Below are positions 42,690-52,037 of a stretch of DNA of 64,000 nt, piece after piece. Numbering within the stretch: position 1 is the first letter of the stretch; every line of letters starts with the position of its first letter. A program made the translations under genes and the position numbers. The notes under the pieces are model-generated. The model was given only the letters and a program-made list of their open reading frames with translations, made no database searches and was not told the origin of the DNA. The stretch is taken from NCBI GenBank assembly GCA_963667205.1, contig OY762959.1, forward strand, positions 124,001 through 188,000. Reading direction: 5' to 3'. The stretch is from CF-162 sp963667205 (GTDB lineage Bacteria > Chloroflexota > Dehalococcoidia > SM23-28-2 > RBG-16-64-32).

Positions 42690-43655
42690 CTAAGGCACGA
42701 GAAGCACGCGCCCGAACGCCTGCCGGCTTTCAATGTAAGCGTGCGCCGCAGCCGCCTCAGACAGCGGGAATGCGCGGTCGATCACGACCTTGATCTCGCC
42801 GCGCGCGATGTCGTCGATCAGCGACTGCACCATCGGGTAGGAGCGTCCGCGGTCAACCATCAGCGAGGCGCCGAAGAAGACGCCAGTCAGCGAGCGGTTC
42901 ATCTCCGACAGCACTCCCGGATCGACGCAGCGCTCCTCCGAGCGGCCGGCGTTGCCGACGACCACGATCCGCCCCTTGTAACCGGTCGCCGCGATACTAC
43001 CGTCGAGCGTCGTCCCGACCGAATCGACGACCAGGTTGACGCCGCCGCCGCTTGCGCCCTTTACTTTCGATACCCAGCCGTCCTCGCGATAATTCACCCC
43101 GTGGTCGATCCCGTACTCCTTCAGGCGATCCAGCTTCTCATCGCTGCTGGCCGTGGCTACTACAGTGGCGCTGGCCCTCTTGGCGAGCTGGATCGCCGCC
43201 AGCCCGACGCCGCCACCGCCCGCCTGGATCAGAACCGACTCACCCTCCTGCAACCGGCCGAACTCGAACAGGCAGTCGTGCGCCGTACCGTAGGCGATCG
43301 GAACGCAGGCCGCCTCGCGGATATCCATGCCGTCCGGCACCGGCCACGTCTGCATCGAGCTCACCGACACCAGCTCGGCGTGTGAGCCGAACGGCATCGA
43401 GGCGACGACTCGGTCTCCCACCTTGCGGTCGGTCACGTTGTCGCCGACCTGCTTGATCGTCCCGGCGCACTGGTATCCGACTACATGCGGCTTCGACGGC
43501 ATCTCGCCGCCGGCGCGGTTCAAGACGTCGCCGCCCTCAATGCTGATCGTCTCCACCGCTATCAGTAACGGCGTCGCCATCACGTCCGGGTCCGCCCGCT
43601 CCTCGTACTTGAACACGTCCGGCTTCCCCGTCTCGTAGTAGACCGCTGCCTTCAT
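42690..43655 (-). CDS. Quinone-oxidoreductase-like zinc-free MDR
   Basis: A 321-residue medium-chain dehydrogenase/reductase of the QOR type. N-terminal GroES-like domain: MKAAVYYETGKPDVFKYEER. Nucleotide-binding VLIQAGGGGVGLAAIQLAKR. C-terminal YIESRQAFGRVLLVP. Catalytic zinc cysteines are not present. It reduces quinones or enones with NADPH. The stop-start overlap with hflX (43655) indicates one operon. Confidence 0.88.
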   Translation of the reverse strand: MKAAVYYETGKPDVFKYEERADPDVMATPLLIAVETISIEGGDVLNRAGGEMPSKPHVVGYQCAGTIKQVGDNVTDRKVGDRVVASMPFGSHAELVSVSSMQTWPVPDGMDIREAACVPIAYGTAHDCLFEFGRLQEGESVLIQAGGGGVGLAAIQLAKRASATVVATASSDEKLDRLKEYGIDHGVNYREDGWVSKVKGASGGGVNLVVDSVGTTLDGSIAATGYKGRIVVVGNAGRSEERCVDPGVLSEMNRSLTGVFFGASLMVDRGRSYPMVQSLIDDIARGEIKVVIDRAFPLSEAAAAHAYIESRQAFGRVLLVP

Positions 43656-44905
43656 CAGGCTACCTCCCTGTCTTCACTCGCTTGCTTGTCCGCCCTCGTC
43701 TGTGCCGCCGCCATCCGCTCCCCCTCCGCCGCCTCGTCCAGCGCCGCCTCGATCGCCTCGCGCAGCTCCTCGAGGCCCCAGCGCTTCTCGGCCGACACCA
43801 CGAGCCCGCCTCGCGCCCACGGCGGCAGCTCCAGCTGCGCCGGATCGAGCCCCTCGCCCACCAGGACGTCCACCTTGTTCAGCACCATCAGGCTTGGCCG
43901 GCCGCCGAGGCCCAGCTCACGCACCGTCTCGTCGACCGTGCGCGCCTGTTGTTCCGCATCCGTATGCGTTATGTCGACTACGTGCAGCAGCAGCGTCGCC
44001 TCTTCCAGCTCCTCCAGCGTCGCCCGGAACGCCGCCACTAGCTGCGTCGGCAGCTTCTGGATGAAGCCCACCGTGTCCGTGAGCAGCGCCGTGCCGTTCG
44101 ACGGGAGGCGGATACGCCTCGTCACCGGGTCGAGTGTCGCGAAGAGCTGGTCCTGCACGAGCACGTCGGCGCCGGAGAGCGCTCGCATCAGCGTACTCTT
44201 ACCTGCGTTCGTGTACCCCACGAGCGAAACGACCGGCATCCCCTCCCTGGCCCGTTGCCGCCGGTGCAGCTCGCGCTGCTGGCGCACTCGCTCGATCTGC
44301 TTCTTCAGGTGCGATATCCTGTTGCGGATCAGCCGCCGGTCCGTCTCTAGCTGCGTCTCACCCGGGCCGCGCGTGCCGATGCCTGCGCCCAGACGTTCCA
44401 GGTGCGACCACTGCCCACGCAGGCGCGGCAGGATGTACTCGAGCTGCGCCAGCTCAACCTGCAGCCGGCCCTCCTTCGTGCGCGCGTGCTGCGCGAAAAT
44501 GTCGAGAATCAGCGCCGTCCGGTCCAGCACCTTGACGTCGAGAGCGCTCTCCAGGTTCCGCTGCTGTGACGGCGAAAGCTCGTCATCGAAGATCACCGTC
44601 GTGTAGGCAGAGTCGGGCTGCTCAGCGACGATCTCCGCCAGCTTGCCGCGCCCGATATATGTCCTCGAGTTAATGGAGTCGAGTCGCTGCAGCGTTGTCC
44701 CCACGACTCTGGCGCCGGCCGTGCGCGCCAGCAACGCCAACTCTTCCAGCGAGGCCTCCGTCCGCCAGCCGCCGCCGCTGCCGCTGTTCTTGCCCCTGCC
44801 GCCCGCTCGCTTCTTCAGGCCGGCCGCCACCAGGTACGCCCGCTCTCGCGGTGCCCCGGTCTCGTGCAGTTCTCGCTTCGCTATCTGTCGGCTCCTTCCG
44901 CGCAC
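43655..44905 (-). CDS. hflX: GTPase HflX
   Basis: A 416-residue ribosome-associated GTPase. It has the HflX N-domain (ASLEELALLARTAGARVVGT, YIGRGKLAEIVAEQPDSAYT, FDDELSPSQQRNLESALDVK), the conserved LRGQWSHLERLGAGIGTRGP and the G domain: LVGYTNAGKSTLMRAL (G1), DTVGFIQKLPTQLVAAFRAT (G3) and LNKVDVL (G4). It splits or rescues 70S ribosomes under stress. ATG 44905 faces the cupredoxin locus divergently. Confidence 0.94.
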   Translation of the reverse strand: MRGRSRQIAKRELHETGAPRERAYLVAAGLKKRAGGRGKNSGSGGGWRTEASLEELALLARTAGARVVGTTLQRLDSINSRTYIGRGKLAEIVAEQPDSAYTTVIFDDELSPSQQRNLESALDVKVLDRTALILDIFAQHARTKEGRLQVELAQLEYILPRLRGQWSHLERLGAGIGTRGPGETQLETDRRLIRNRISHLKKQIERVRQQRELHRRQRAREGMPVVSLVGYTNAGKSTLMRALSGADVLVQDQLFATLDPVTRRIRLPSNGTALLTDTVGFIQKLPTQLVAAFRATLEELEEATLLLHVVDITHTDAEQQARTVDETVRELGLGGRPSLMVLNKVDVLVGEGLDPAQLELPPWARGGLVVSAEKRWGLEELREAIEAALDEAAEGERMAAAQTRADKQASEDREVA

Positions 44906-44990
44906 AGTATAGCGCCGCCACCCGGGCGGCGAATGTGTGGAAGATCACCGCGGGGCGAATCCAGAAGACGCCGACGTTCGTACCGCTCGT

Positions 44991-45760
44991 ATGATGCCGT
45001 CTACCCAACGTGCAATCCTTCCGTTCCTCCTCGCCGCCGCCGTTGCTGCCACCCTCGCCGCGCTGGCGATCGTCTCCCTCGGCGGCGACCTGGCCGAGGC
45101 CGGACCGCCGCACACCGTCTTCGTCAACAACAACAGCTTCCAGTCGTCCTCGCTCCAGATCGACCCCGGAGACACAGTCCAGTGGCTGGACGGCCAGGCC
45201 GGCGGCACCCACACCGTCACGCAGTGCGACGGCCCCGGCTGCCACTGCTGAAGCCGCCGGCGGCGGCTTCAGCAGTGGCAGCCCCAAGAGCGACCCCGGC
45301 GGCGCCTACGTCACCCACACCTTCCCCAACGTGGGCACATTCTTCTACCGCTGCCAGGTCCACGGCAACGCGATGCAAGGCAACGTCACCGTCGGCAGCC
45401 CCCCCCACTCCGACCGCCTCGCCGACGCCTTCCATCACGGCTTCGCCGTCACCCTCGCCCACGGCAACGGCTACCCCGGCGCCCTCGCCAACGACGGCGC
45501 GCTCCGACGTCAACTGTGACGGCGAGACCGACGGCGACGACGTGCTCGCCCTCCTCCTGCACAGCGCGCAAGCAACGCCGCCGCCGGCGCCCCTCGGAGA
45601 ACCCCTCAGTTGCGCGCCGATCGGGTCCGCCAGCGGGGGCGGCCTCAAGGGAGATCTCAACTGCGACGGCCTCGTCGATGCCCGCGACGGCCTCATCGCG
45701 CTCCATGTTTGGGCCGGCCTGCCCGTCGCCGGCCTGCCGGACGGCTGCCCCGGCCCTTAG
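44991..45760 (+). pseudogene. Secreted cupredoxin with dockerin-like C-terminus, broken by a 28-nt insertion and a C8 tract
   Basis: Three frames together encode one protein. Frame 1 (ATG 44991 or 44994): signal peptide AILPFLLAAAVAATLAALAI, then HTVFVNNNSFQSSSLQIDPG and GTHTVTQCDGPG. It hits a TGA at 45249-45251 inside a 28-nt insertion (45240-45267). Frame 2: FSSGSPKSDPGGAYVTHTFP and the type-1 copper motif FYRCQVHGNAMQGNVTVG. Frame 3, after eight C (45399-45406): a Ser/Thr/Pro linker and two dockerin-like calcium motifs, DVNCDGETDGDD and DLNCDGLVDARD, to TAG 45760. Removing the 28 nt and one C restores a single frame. Intact, it would bind copper and attach through a dockerin-type domain outside the cell. 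Confidence 0.78.
45238..45282. repeat. Perfect 21-bp inverted repeat (template-switch scar)
   Basis: Arms at 45238-45258 and 45262-45282 are exact reverse complements (GCTGCCACTGCTGAAGCCGC... and its complement) around a 3-nt GGC. The right arm codes for the expected FSSGS of the cupredoxin. The left arm is extra and brings the stop codon. Confidence 0.95.
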
Positions 45761-45786
45761 CGCAACGCCTGTCCCCCGTCTCCGGC

Positions 45787-47520
45787 TTACCGCCGGCCGA
45801 AGCCGCGCGCCAGCATCTCCGCGCTCACGTGCACCATCGTCGGCCGCCCGTGCGGACAGGTGTGCGGCGCCTCGCTCTCCTCCAGCGATCGCACCAGTTC
45901 GCGCATCTCTTCGGGCGTCAGCGTCTTGCCCGCGCGGATCGCCCCGTGACAGGCCAGCGACATCGCCACCCGGTCCCGCCGGTCGCCGCCGTCTTCCTCC
46001 GCCATCACGTCGAGGAAGCGCACCAACCCCTCCCGCGGGTCGCCCCTGAGCGACGCCGGCACGCTCCGCCAGAGGTAAGCGCCGTCCCCGAACGGCTCGA
46101 CCTCGAACCCGTGCTCCGATAGCGCCTCCGACTCCGACTCGCCCAACGCCCGCTGCGCCGCCGTCAGCTCGATCGCCAGCGGCTCCAGAAGCCCCTGCAC
46201 GTCCGGCCGCTGCCGGGCGCGGTCCGCGCAGAAACGCTCGTAGAGCACGCGCTCGTGAGCGGCGTGCTGGTCTATCAGGTACATCCCCTCGGGGCCCTCG
46301 GCGATGATGTAGACGTTGGCCAGCTGGCCAATCACTCGCAGCGCTGGCAGCACGACCGCCGGCGTCCGGCCTGCACCGCCGTCGGCCACCTCGACGGCCG
46401 GCGCGGCGCGCTCCCGCTCGTCCTGGCGCTGGCGTCCCCGCTCCCAGAGCGGCGGCGTCCAGGCGGGCGCCTCAAGGCTCAACGGCGCCGGCGCCTCCGG
46501 CCGTACCGCCGCACCAACACCCGCAGTTACGGGTGACGACGTCACGAGCGCCGCTCGCACCGCTTTCTGGACAGCGCTGAAAGCGGCCGACTCGTCCCGG
46601 AAGCGCACCTCGGCCTTCGTCGGGTGCACGTTGACGTCGACGGCGCCCGGCTCCAGCCGCAGGTCGAGCACAACGATCGGGTGACGGCGCACCATCAGCA
46701 TCCCCTCGTACGCCCCCTCGACGGCGTAGGTCAGGCGCCTGCTCCGGATCCAGCGGCGGTTGACGAAGAGGCTGATGTAAGTGCGCGAGGACCGCGAGAG
46801 CTGCGGCGGTCCCGCCAGCCCCTGCACAGCGATCGCTCCTGGCTCGCCCGAGACCTCCAGCATCGCCGAGCCAACGTCCAGCCCGTAGGCGGCGGCAACG
46901 GCGTCGCGCAGGTTCCCGCTCCCCGGCGTGTGCAGCGACTGCCGGCCGTCGGCGATCAGCTGAAAGCGCATCTCCGGGAAGGCGATCGCGTAGTGGGTCA
47001 CGGCCCGCGCGATCGCCCCGCCCTCGCTCGCCGGCGTGCGCAGGAAGGCCCGCCGCGCCGGCTGGCGCTCGAACAGCCCGCCCACCGTCACCGTCGTCCC
47101 GGCCGGCGCGCCCTTCGAGACGATCTCACCCGGCCGCTCCGGGCCGATCGTTATCGCCGCCGCGACATCGCTCTCCGGCGTCCGCGACACCACCTCGACC
47201 ACGGCCACCGCCGCGATCGACGGCAGCGCCTCGCCCCGGAAGCCCAGCGTGAGGACGCGAGCCAGGTCTTCGTCGTCGATCAGCTTGCTCGTCGCGTGGC
47301 GCTCGAACGCCGTCGCCAGCTCCGCGGCCTCGATGCCGCAGCCGTCGTCGGTCACGCGGATCGACTGCGCGCCCCCGCCCGTCACCTCAACCGTGATCCG
47401 CGAGGCGCCGGCGTCGAGCGCGTTCTCAACCAGCTCCTTGACGACCGACGCCGGGCGCTCGATCACCTCGCCCGCGGCGATGCGGGCGGCGACGTCCGGC
47501 GTAAGGATGAGTATCGGCAA
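45787..47520 (-). CDS. mutL: DNA mismatch repair protein MutL
   Basis: A 577-residue MutL with an intact frame. The GHKL ATPase begins ILTPDVAARIAAGEVIERPA and contains SVVKELVENALDAGASRITV, VTDDGCGIEAAELATAFERH and GFRGEALPSIAAVA. NVHPTKAEVRF ends the N-terminal half. The C-terminal dimerisation/endonuclease region has QHAAHERVLYERFC, and ACHGAIRAGKTLTPEEM, and it ends HGRPTMVHVSAEMLARGFGR. The DQHAxHER and ACHxAIRA motifs suggest the nicking type, though the DQHAxxE(X)4E metal motif is only partial by eye. 83 bp downstream of mutS on the same strand. Confidence 0.94.
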   Translation of the reverse strand: MPILILTPDVAARIAAGEVIERPASVVKELVENALDAGASRITVEVTGGGAQSIRVTDDGCGIEAAELATAFERHATSKLIDDEDLARVLTLGFRGEALPSIAAVAVVEVVSRTPESDVAAAITIGPERPGEIVSKGAPAGTTVTVGGLFERQPARRAFLRTPASEGGAIARAVTHYAIAFPEMRFQLIADGRQSLHTPGSGNLRDAVAAAYGLDVGSAMLEVSGEPGAIAVQGLAGPPQLSRSSRTYISLFVNRRWIRSRRLTYAVEGAYEGMLMVRRHPIVVLDLRLEPGAVDVNVHPTKAEVRFRDESAAFSAVQKAVRAALVTSSPVTAGVGAAVRPEAPAPLSLEAPAWTPPLWERGRQRQDERERAAPAVEVADGGAGRTPAVVLPALRVIGQLANVYIIAEGPEGMYLIDQHAAHERVLYERFCADRARQRPDVQGLLEPLAIELTAAQRALGESESEALSEHGFEVEPFGDGAYLWRSVPASLRGDPREGLVRFLDVMAEEDGGDRRDRVAMSLACHGAIRAGKTLTPEEMRELVRSLEESEAPHTCPHGRPTMVHVSAEMLARGFGRR

Positions 47521-47603
47521 CTGGTCAGACTACCTCGCGCCGATTTTAGCGGCCGCGCCCGCTAGTACGAAGGCCTGCGCGGCACCAGTTTGTGGACGGG
47601 CGC

Positions 47604-50161
47604 TCAGCGCCGCGCGCGCTCCGCCAGGTCGTGCAGCTTGCGCAGCGCCTCCAGCGGCGTCATCGCGTCCGGCTCAAGCGCCGCCAGCTCCTCGCGCATC
47701 CCCTCGTCCGCTCCGGCGAAGAACGCCAGCTGAGGGGCCCCGGGACGCGCGGCCTCCTGCCCGCTGCTCCCGGCCTCCAGCGCCGCTAGAAGCTCCTCCG
47801 CGCGCTGAACCACCGGCCGGCGGCAGGCCGGCCAGCCGCGCCACGTAAACGCCGTAGGATCGGTCCGCGCCGCCCGGCAGGATGCGGTGCAGGAAGACGA
47901 CCTCGCCGCCTTCCTCCGCCACCGCCACCGAAAGGTTGCGCACGCGCGGCAGCGTCGCCGCCACTTCCGTCAGCTCGTGGTAGTGCGTGGCGAAGAGCGT
48001 TCGGCTGGCTGCCTCCGGGCGGTTGTGGATGAACTCGACGACCGCGCGCGATCGCCATCCCGTCGTAGGTGCTCGTGCCTCGCCCGATCTCGTCGAAAAC
48101 AAGCAGAGAGCGCGCTGTCGAGCCGTTCAGCATCGCCGCCGTCTCCAGCATCTCGACCATGAACGTCGAATGCCCCGCCGCGATGTCGTCCAGCGCCCCG
48201 ATGCGGCTGGCGATGCGATCGACGAGGCCGATCCGCGCCTCCGCCGCCGGCACGAACGAGCCCGCCTGCGCCATCAAGGCGATCAGCGCCACCTGCCGCA
48301 GGTAGGTCGACTTCCCCGCCATGTTCGGGCCCGTGAGGACGATCACCTGCGCCTCCGACGACGAAAGGTCCGTGTCGTTGGGCACGAACGTCGCCTCCGC
48401 CACCAGCCGCTCGACCACCGGGTGGCGGCCGTCCCGCAGCGCGATCACGTCGCTCTCGTCGACGACGGGCCGCACGTAGCCGTAGCGCGTGGCGGCCTCC
48501 GCCAGCGAGCAAAAGACGTCGGCCAGCGCCACCGCGCGCGCCGCCTCCAGGATGCGCGCGCCCTCAGCCGCCACCTGGCTGCAGACGCCGCGCAGCAGCC
48601 GCGCCTCCGTCTCCTCCTCGCGCTCCTTCGCCTGCAGCGCCTTGTATTCGTGGGCGCGCAGCTCCTCCGTCGTGTAGCGCTCACCGCCGACAAGCGTCTG
48701 CTTGCGCTGCCACTCCTCAGGAACGTGCTCAGCATGGGCCTTCGGCACTTCGATGTAGTAGCCAAAGACCCTGTTGTAGCCGACCTTCAGCGACTTGATC
48801 CCCGTCCGCTCTCGCTCGCGGCCTTCCAGCTCCGCCACGTACTGGCGCGTCTCCCGCGCCGCGCCGCGCAGGCCGTCCAGCTCGTCCGAGAAGCCGGCTC
48901 TGATCACCGCCCCGGGCGACGGGTCATCGGCGATCGCCGCCGCCAGCAGCGCCGCCGTCTCGGCACAGGGGTGCAGATTTGCCAGCAGCCGCTCCGCTAC
49001 CTCGCCGCCGTCTTCGCCGATCAGCTCCCGCAGCGCCGGCAGCGACTCCAGCCCCCACCGCAGCGATACGAGGTCGCGAGGCGTCGTCGTCACGGGCGCA
49101 GCGGCGGCGGCAGACGAGACGCGCGCGAACGAGCGTTCGAGGTCGCCCGTTTTCGCCAGCACCTCCGCCGTCCGCCCCCGTCGCACCGCCGAACCCTCAA
49201 AGAAGGCGACCGCGTCCTGCCGCTCGCTGATCTCGCCGGGATCGAGCAGCGGCTGGCCCAGCCAGCGCCGCAGCAGCCGCGCCCCCATCGGCGTCTTCGT
49301 CAGGTCGAGGACGGCCAGCAGCGTCGCGCCGTCTGAGCCCGGCCGCAGCGGCTCGAAGATCTCCAGGTTGCGCACGGTGCCGGCGTCGAGCGACATGAAG
49401 CGGCCGGGATGCTGCGGGGCGATGCGCGAGACGTGGCCCAGCACCGCCGGCTGGTTCTCCCGCAGGTAGGCGATGAGCGCCCCGGCGGCACTCGCGGCGA
49501 GGCGTCTCCCCGCCAGACCGAGCGCCTCCAGGGAGGCCGCCCCGAACTGCTTGAGGAGGTCGGCCTCGGCCACGTCGTCCGCGAACGCCGCCGCCGGCAG
49601 GGGCGTCAACGTACCGGCCGAGGCTACCGGCGGCGTCGCACCCTGCGGCAGCAGCGTCTCCGCCGGCGCGAGGCGTCCCAGCTCGCCCGCCAGCTCGCTC
49701 TCGTCCCCTTCAAGGCACGTGAACTCGCCCGTCGAGACGTCCGCGTAGGCGAGGCCCCAGCGCCCGTTCCTGCCGCTGATCGCGGCGAGGTAGTTGTTGG
49801 CCGCGCTCTTGAGGAGGTTGTCCTCCACCAGCGTCCCGGGGGTGACCACGCGCACGACCCGCCGGTCGACCAGCTTCTTGCCTTTCGCCGGCGCCTCAAC
49901 CTGCTCACAGACCGCCACCTTGTAGCCGCGCGCGATGAGCTTGCCCAGGTAGGAGTCCAGCGCGTGGTGAGGGATGCCCGCCAGCGGCACGCGCTCACCC
50001 TTGCTCATCGGCCGCGACGTCAGCGTGATCTCCAGCTCTCGCGCCACCGTCTTCGCGTCCTCGTCGAACGTCTCGTAGAAGTCGCCCAGCCGGAAAAAGA
50101 GGAGCGCGTGCGGATAGCGGCGTTTGATGTCGAGGTACTGGCGGCGCAGCGGCGTGGTCAC
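47604..50161 (-). CDS. mutS: DNA mismatch repair protein MutS, two apparent frameshifts near the 3' end
   Basis: From ATG 50161: MTTPLRRQYLDIKRRYPHAL and LLFFRLGDFYETFDEDAKTV, the mismatch-binding Phe-x-Glu motif. Connector, lever and clamp follow, then the ATPase with LTGPNMAGKSTYLRQVALIA (Walker A) and LLVFDEIGRGTSTYDGMAIA (Walker B). At 48043-48050, a CG repeat, two bases are missing and the frame is lost. The true reading AVVEFIHNRPEAASRTLFAT and HYHELTEVAATLPRVRNLSV then continues until 47811-47816, where one extra base breaks it again before VQRAEELLAALEAG. The C-terminal end ALRKLHDLAERARR stops at 47604. As written, translation would lose the switch His and the dimerisation helices. 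Confidence 0.9.
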
Positions 50162-50281
50162 GAAAGGGCGGCTCCCGGGCTAGCGTTGTGGCGGCATTAT
50201 AGCCGCCGGCGACAGCGACCAGACATGATGTTATGTCACCGCCCGCGTGGCCGTGTGGATAAGCGCCACCCGGCCGACAAA

Positions 50282-50318
50282 ATAGCCTGGGGCGGGCGCA
50301 GTTCCCGCCCCAGGCTAT
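50282..50318 (-). terminator. Rho-independent terminator downstream of the PAS-LuxR gene
   Basis: A perfect 15-bp stem (50282-50296 and 50304-50318) with a 7-nt loop. On the minus strand the stem is followed by TTTTGTCGG. It lies between the stop of the PAS-LuxR gene (50436) and the mutS start (50161). Confidence 0.85.
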
Positions 50319-50435
50319 CCAAGAGAGGTGCGGCCATCGGGCTCTGCACTGGTCGGCTAAGACGCCAAGGCCTGAAGCCACATGTTCGAGCAGCCCGCCC
50401 GACCCGTCAATACCGATTTATCGTTACGCGCGAAG

Positions 50436-51842
50436 CTAGATGATGCCCTCGCGCACGGCACGCGCCGCCGCCTGCGAGCGGGAGCGCGAGCGCAGCTTGC
50501 GCACGAGGTTCGACGAGTGCTTGTTTACCGTGAACGGGCTCAGGCCCAGCAGCGCCGATATCTCCTTGTCGGACTTGCCCCGGGCGATCAGGCTGAGCAC
50601 CGTCGTCTCGCGGAACGTCAGCCCGTACTCAGCCGCGCGCTGAACGCCCTCCTCCGCATCCGCCTCCGTCTCTTCGCGCAACTGCTGCAACGCCTCCTCA
50701 AGTCGCTTGCGCTCGGTAATGTCGAGCACGTGGACCAGGGCCACGACCCTCCCGTCGCCCAGCCTCACCGGCGATGAACGAGCGGAAAGCCACGTCGGCC
50801 CCTGAGGAAGTTCGATGCGCACCTCATCTTCCTGCGCCGTGCCTGTCGCGATCGTCTTCCGCACGAATTCAAGCGCCTGCTCCGCCTGGTCGGACGGCAG
50901 GAACTCCGCGACCCGTCTTCCTCGCAGGGCTTCAGAAAAGAGCGGCAGCAGCCCATCCTTCTTCGGCGGCGCCAGGACCTCGAGAAGTACACCCTCGTGG
51001 GCCACGACGATAGCGTCGGCGATCGCCGACGCTATCGCCCGCAATCGCTCCTCGGCATCCTTTCGCTTGGTTACGTTCCGCGAGCTGGCGATCGCCGCGA
51101 CCACGGTGTCGCCGTCGTAGACCGCGCTTAGCGTGTTCCCGTACCACCGCGCCTCCCCGGGGCCGCCGATCGCCTTCACCTCGAACTCAGCCTGCTTGCC
51201 GCCGGCGAAAACGCCCGCCAGCGCCTCGCGCCAGAGGTCGCGATAGTCTTCGTGCAGAAACTCGTAGACGGTGCGGCCGACCACCTAGTCGACGGGCATT
51301 TTGGGGCCCGCATGGTTAATGCTCGCTATTACACCGTCCCTATCGACGGTCAATATGTGATCGGGTGCGTTCTCCACCAGTGCCCGCCAGTAGGCCTCCC
51401 TCTCCGCCAGCTCCTTTAAGACGCGCTTGTGCTCGGTGATATCGACGCCGATGATCACGTAGTGCGTGACTTCGCCCTCGCCGGAGCGTAGCAGCTGGAT
51501 CGAGGCGAGCAGGTAGCAGGAGTCGCCGTTCCGGCAGCGGATCTTGATCTCGCCGCGCCAGCTCTTGCCGGCCCCCAGCGCCGCCCAGACGCGTTCGTTA
51601 AGGCCCTCGTCGGCGCTGAGCATGCGAATGTGGCTTCTCACCATCTCGGACGCGCCGTAGCCGGATACTTCTTCGAGGCTCGGGTTGACGTACTCAATCA
51701 CGCCCGACGCGTCCAGCACAATCACGGCGGCAAAGGAGTCTCGCATCGTCGTGCGGATGTCTGCCAGGGCCTCGCCCGGGTGATGCCCACAGTTCTTGCA
51801 GGCCTTAACGGCAGATTCGGCCGTTACGTCCTCGGTTGCCAC
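50436..51842 (-). CDS. Multi-PAS LuxR-type transcriptional regulator, split by an in-frame TAG
   Basis: From ATG 51842: a short Cys-containing lead (AVKACKNCGHHPGEALADIR), then PAS 1 (DSFAAVIVLDASGVIEYVNP and GYGASEMVRSHIRMLSADEG), then PAS 2 (APDHILTVDRDGVIASINHA). A TAG at 51285-51287 interrupts it. The same frame continues VVGRTVYEFLHEDYRDLWRE (end of PAS 2), PAS 3 (AIADAIVVAHEGVLLEVLAP), and the LuxR helix-turn-helix GLTFRETTVLSLIARGKSDK with SALLGLSPFTVNKHSSNLVR. The full locus is about 468 codons. It would sense a ligand or redox state through PAS and bind DNA directly. Target unknown. If the TAG is real, two fragments might still be made from GTG 51284. Confidence 0.82.
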
Positions 51843-52037
51843 TCACCCATAGCCTTTCCGAGGGAGATGCCTAGATCACGCGATGCCACGCCTTCGGCTC
51901 AGCGAAGGCCGGCGACCCCCGGCGGTATCCCCCCTCTTGTGGCCCGGATCATATGAGACGCAAGGGAGAAGTCAAGCCGCCGCCTGTTCAAGGACAGATT
52001 CCGGCCGCGCCCTCACGGAGTCCTCACGCCCGACCCG

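Noticed and set aside
45249..45251. TGA in the cupredoxin as a selenocysteine codon (context GCHC-TGA)
   Set aside because: After the TGA the same frame gives no cupredoxin sequence; the domain resumes in another frame, and the TGA lies inside an inserted inverted repeat.
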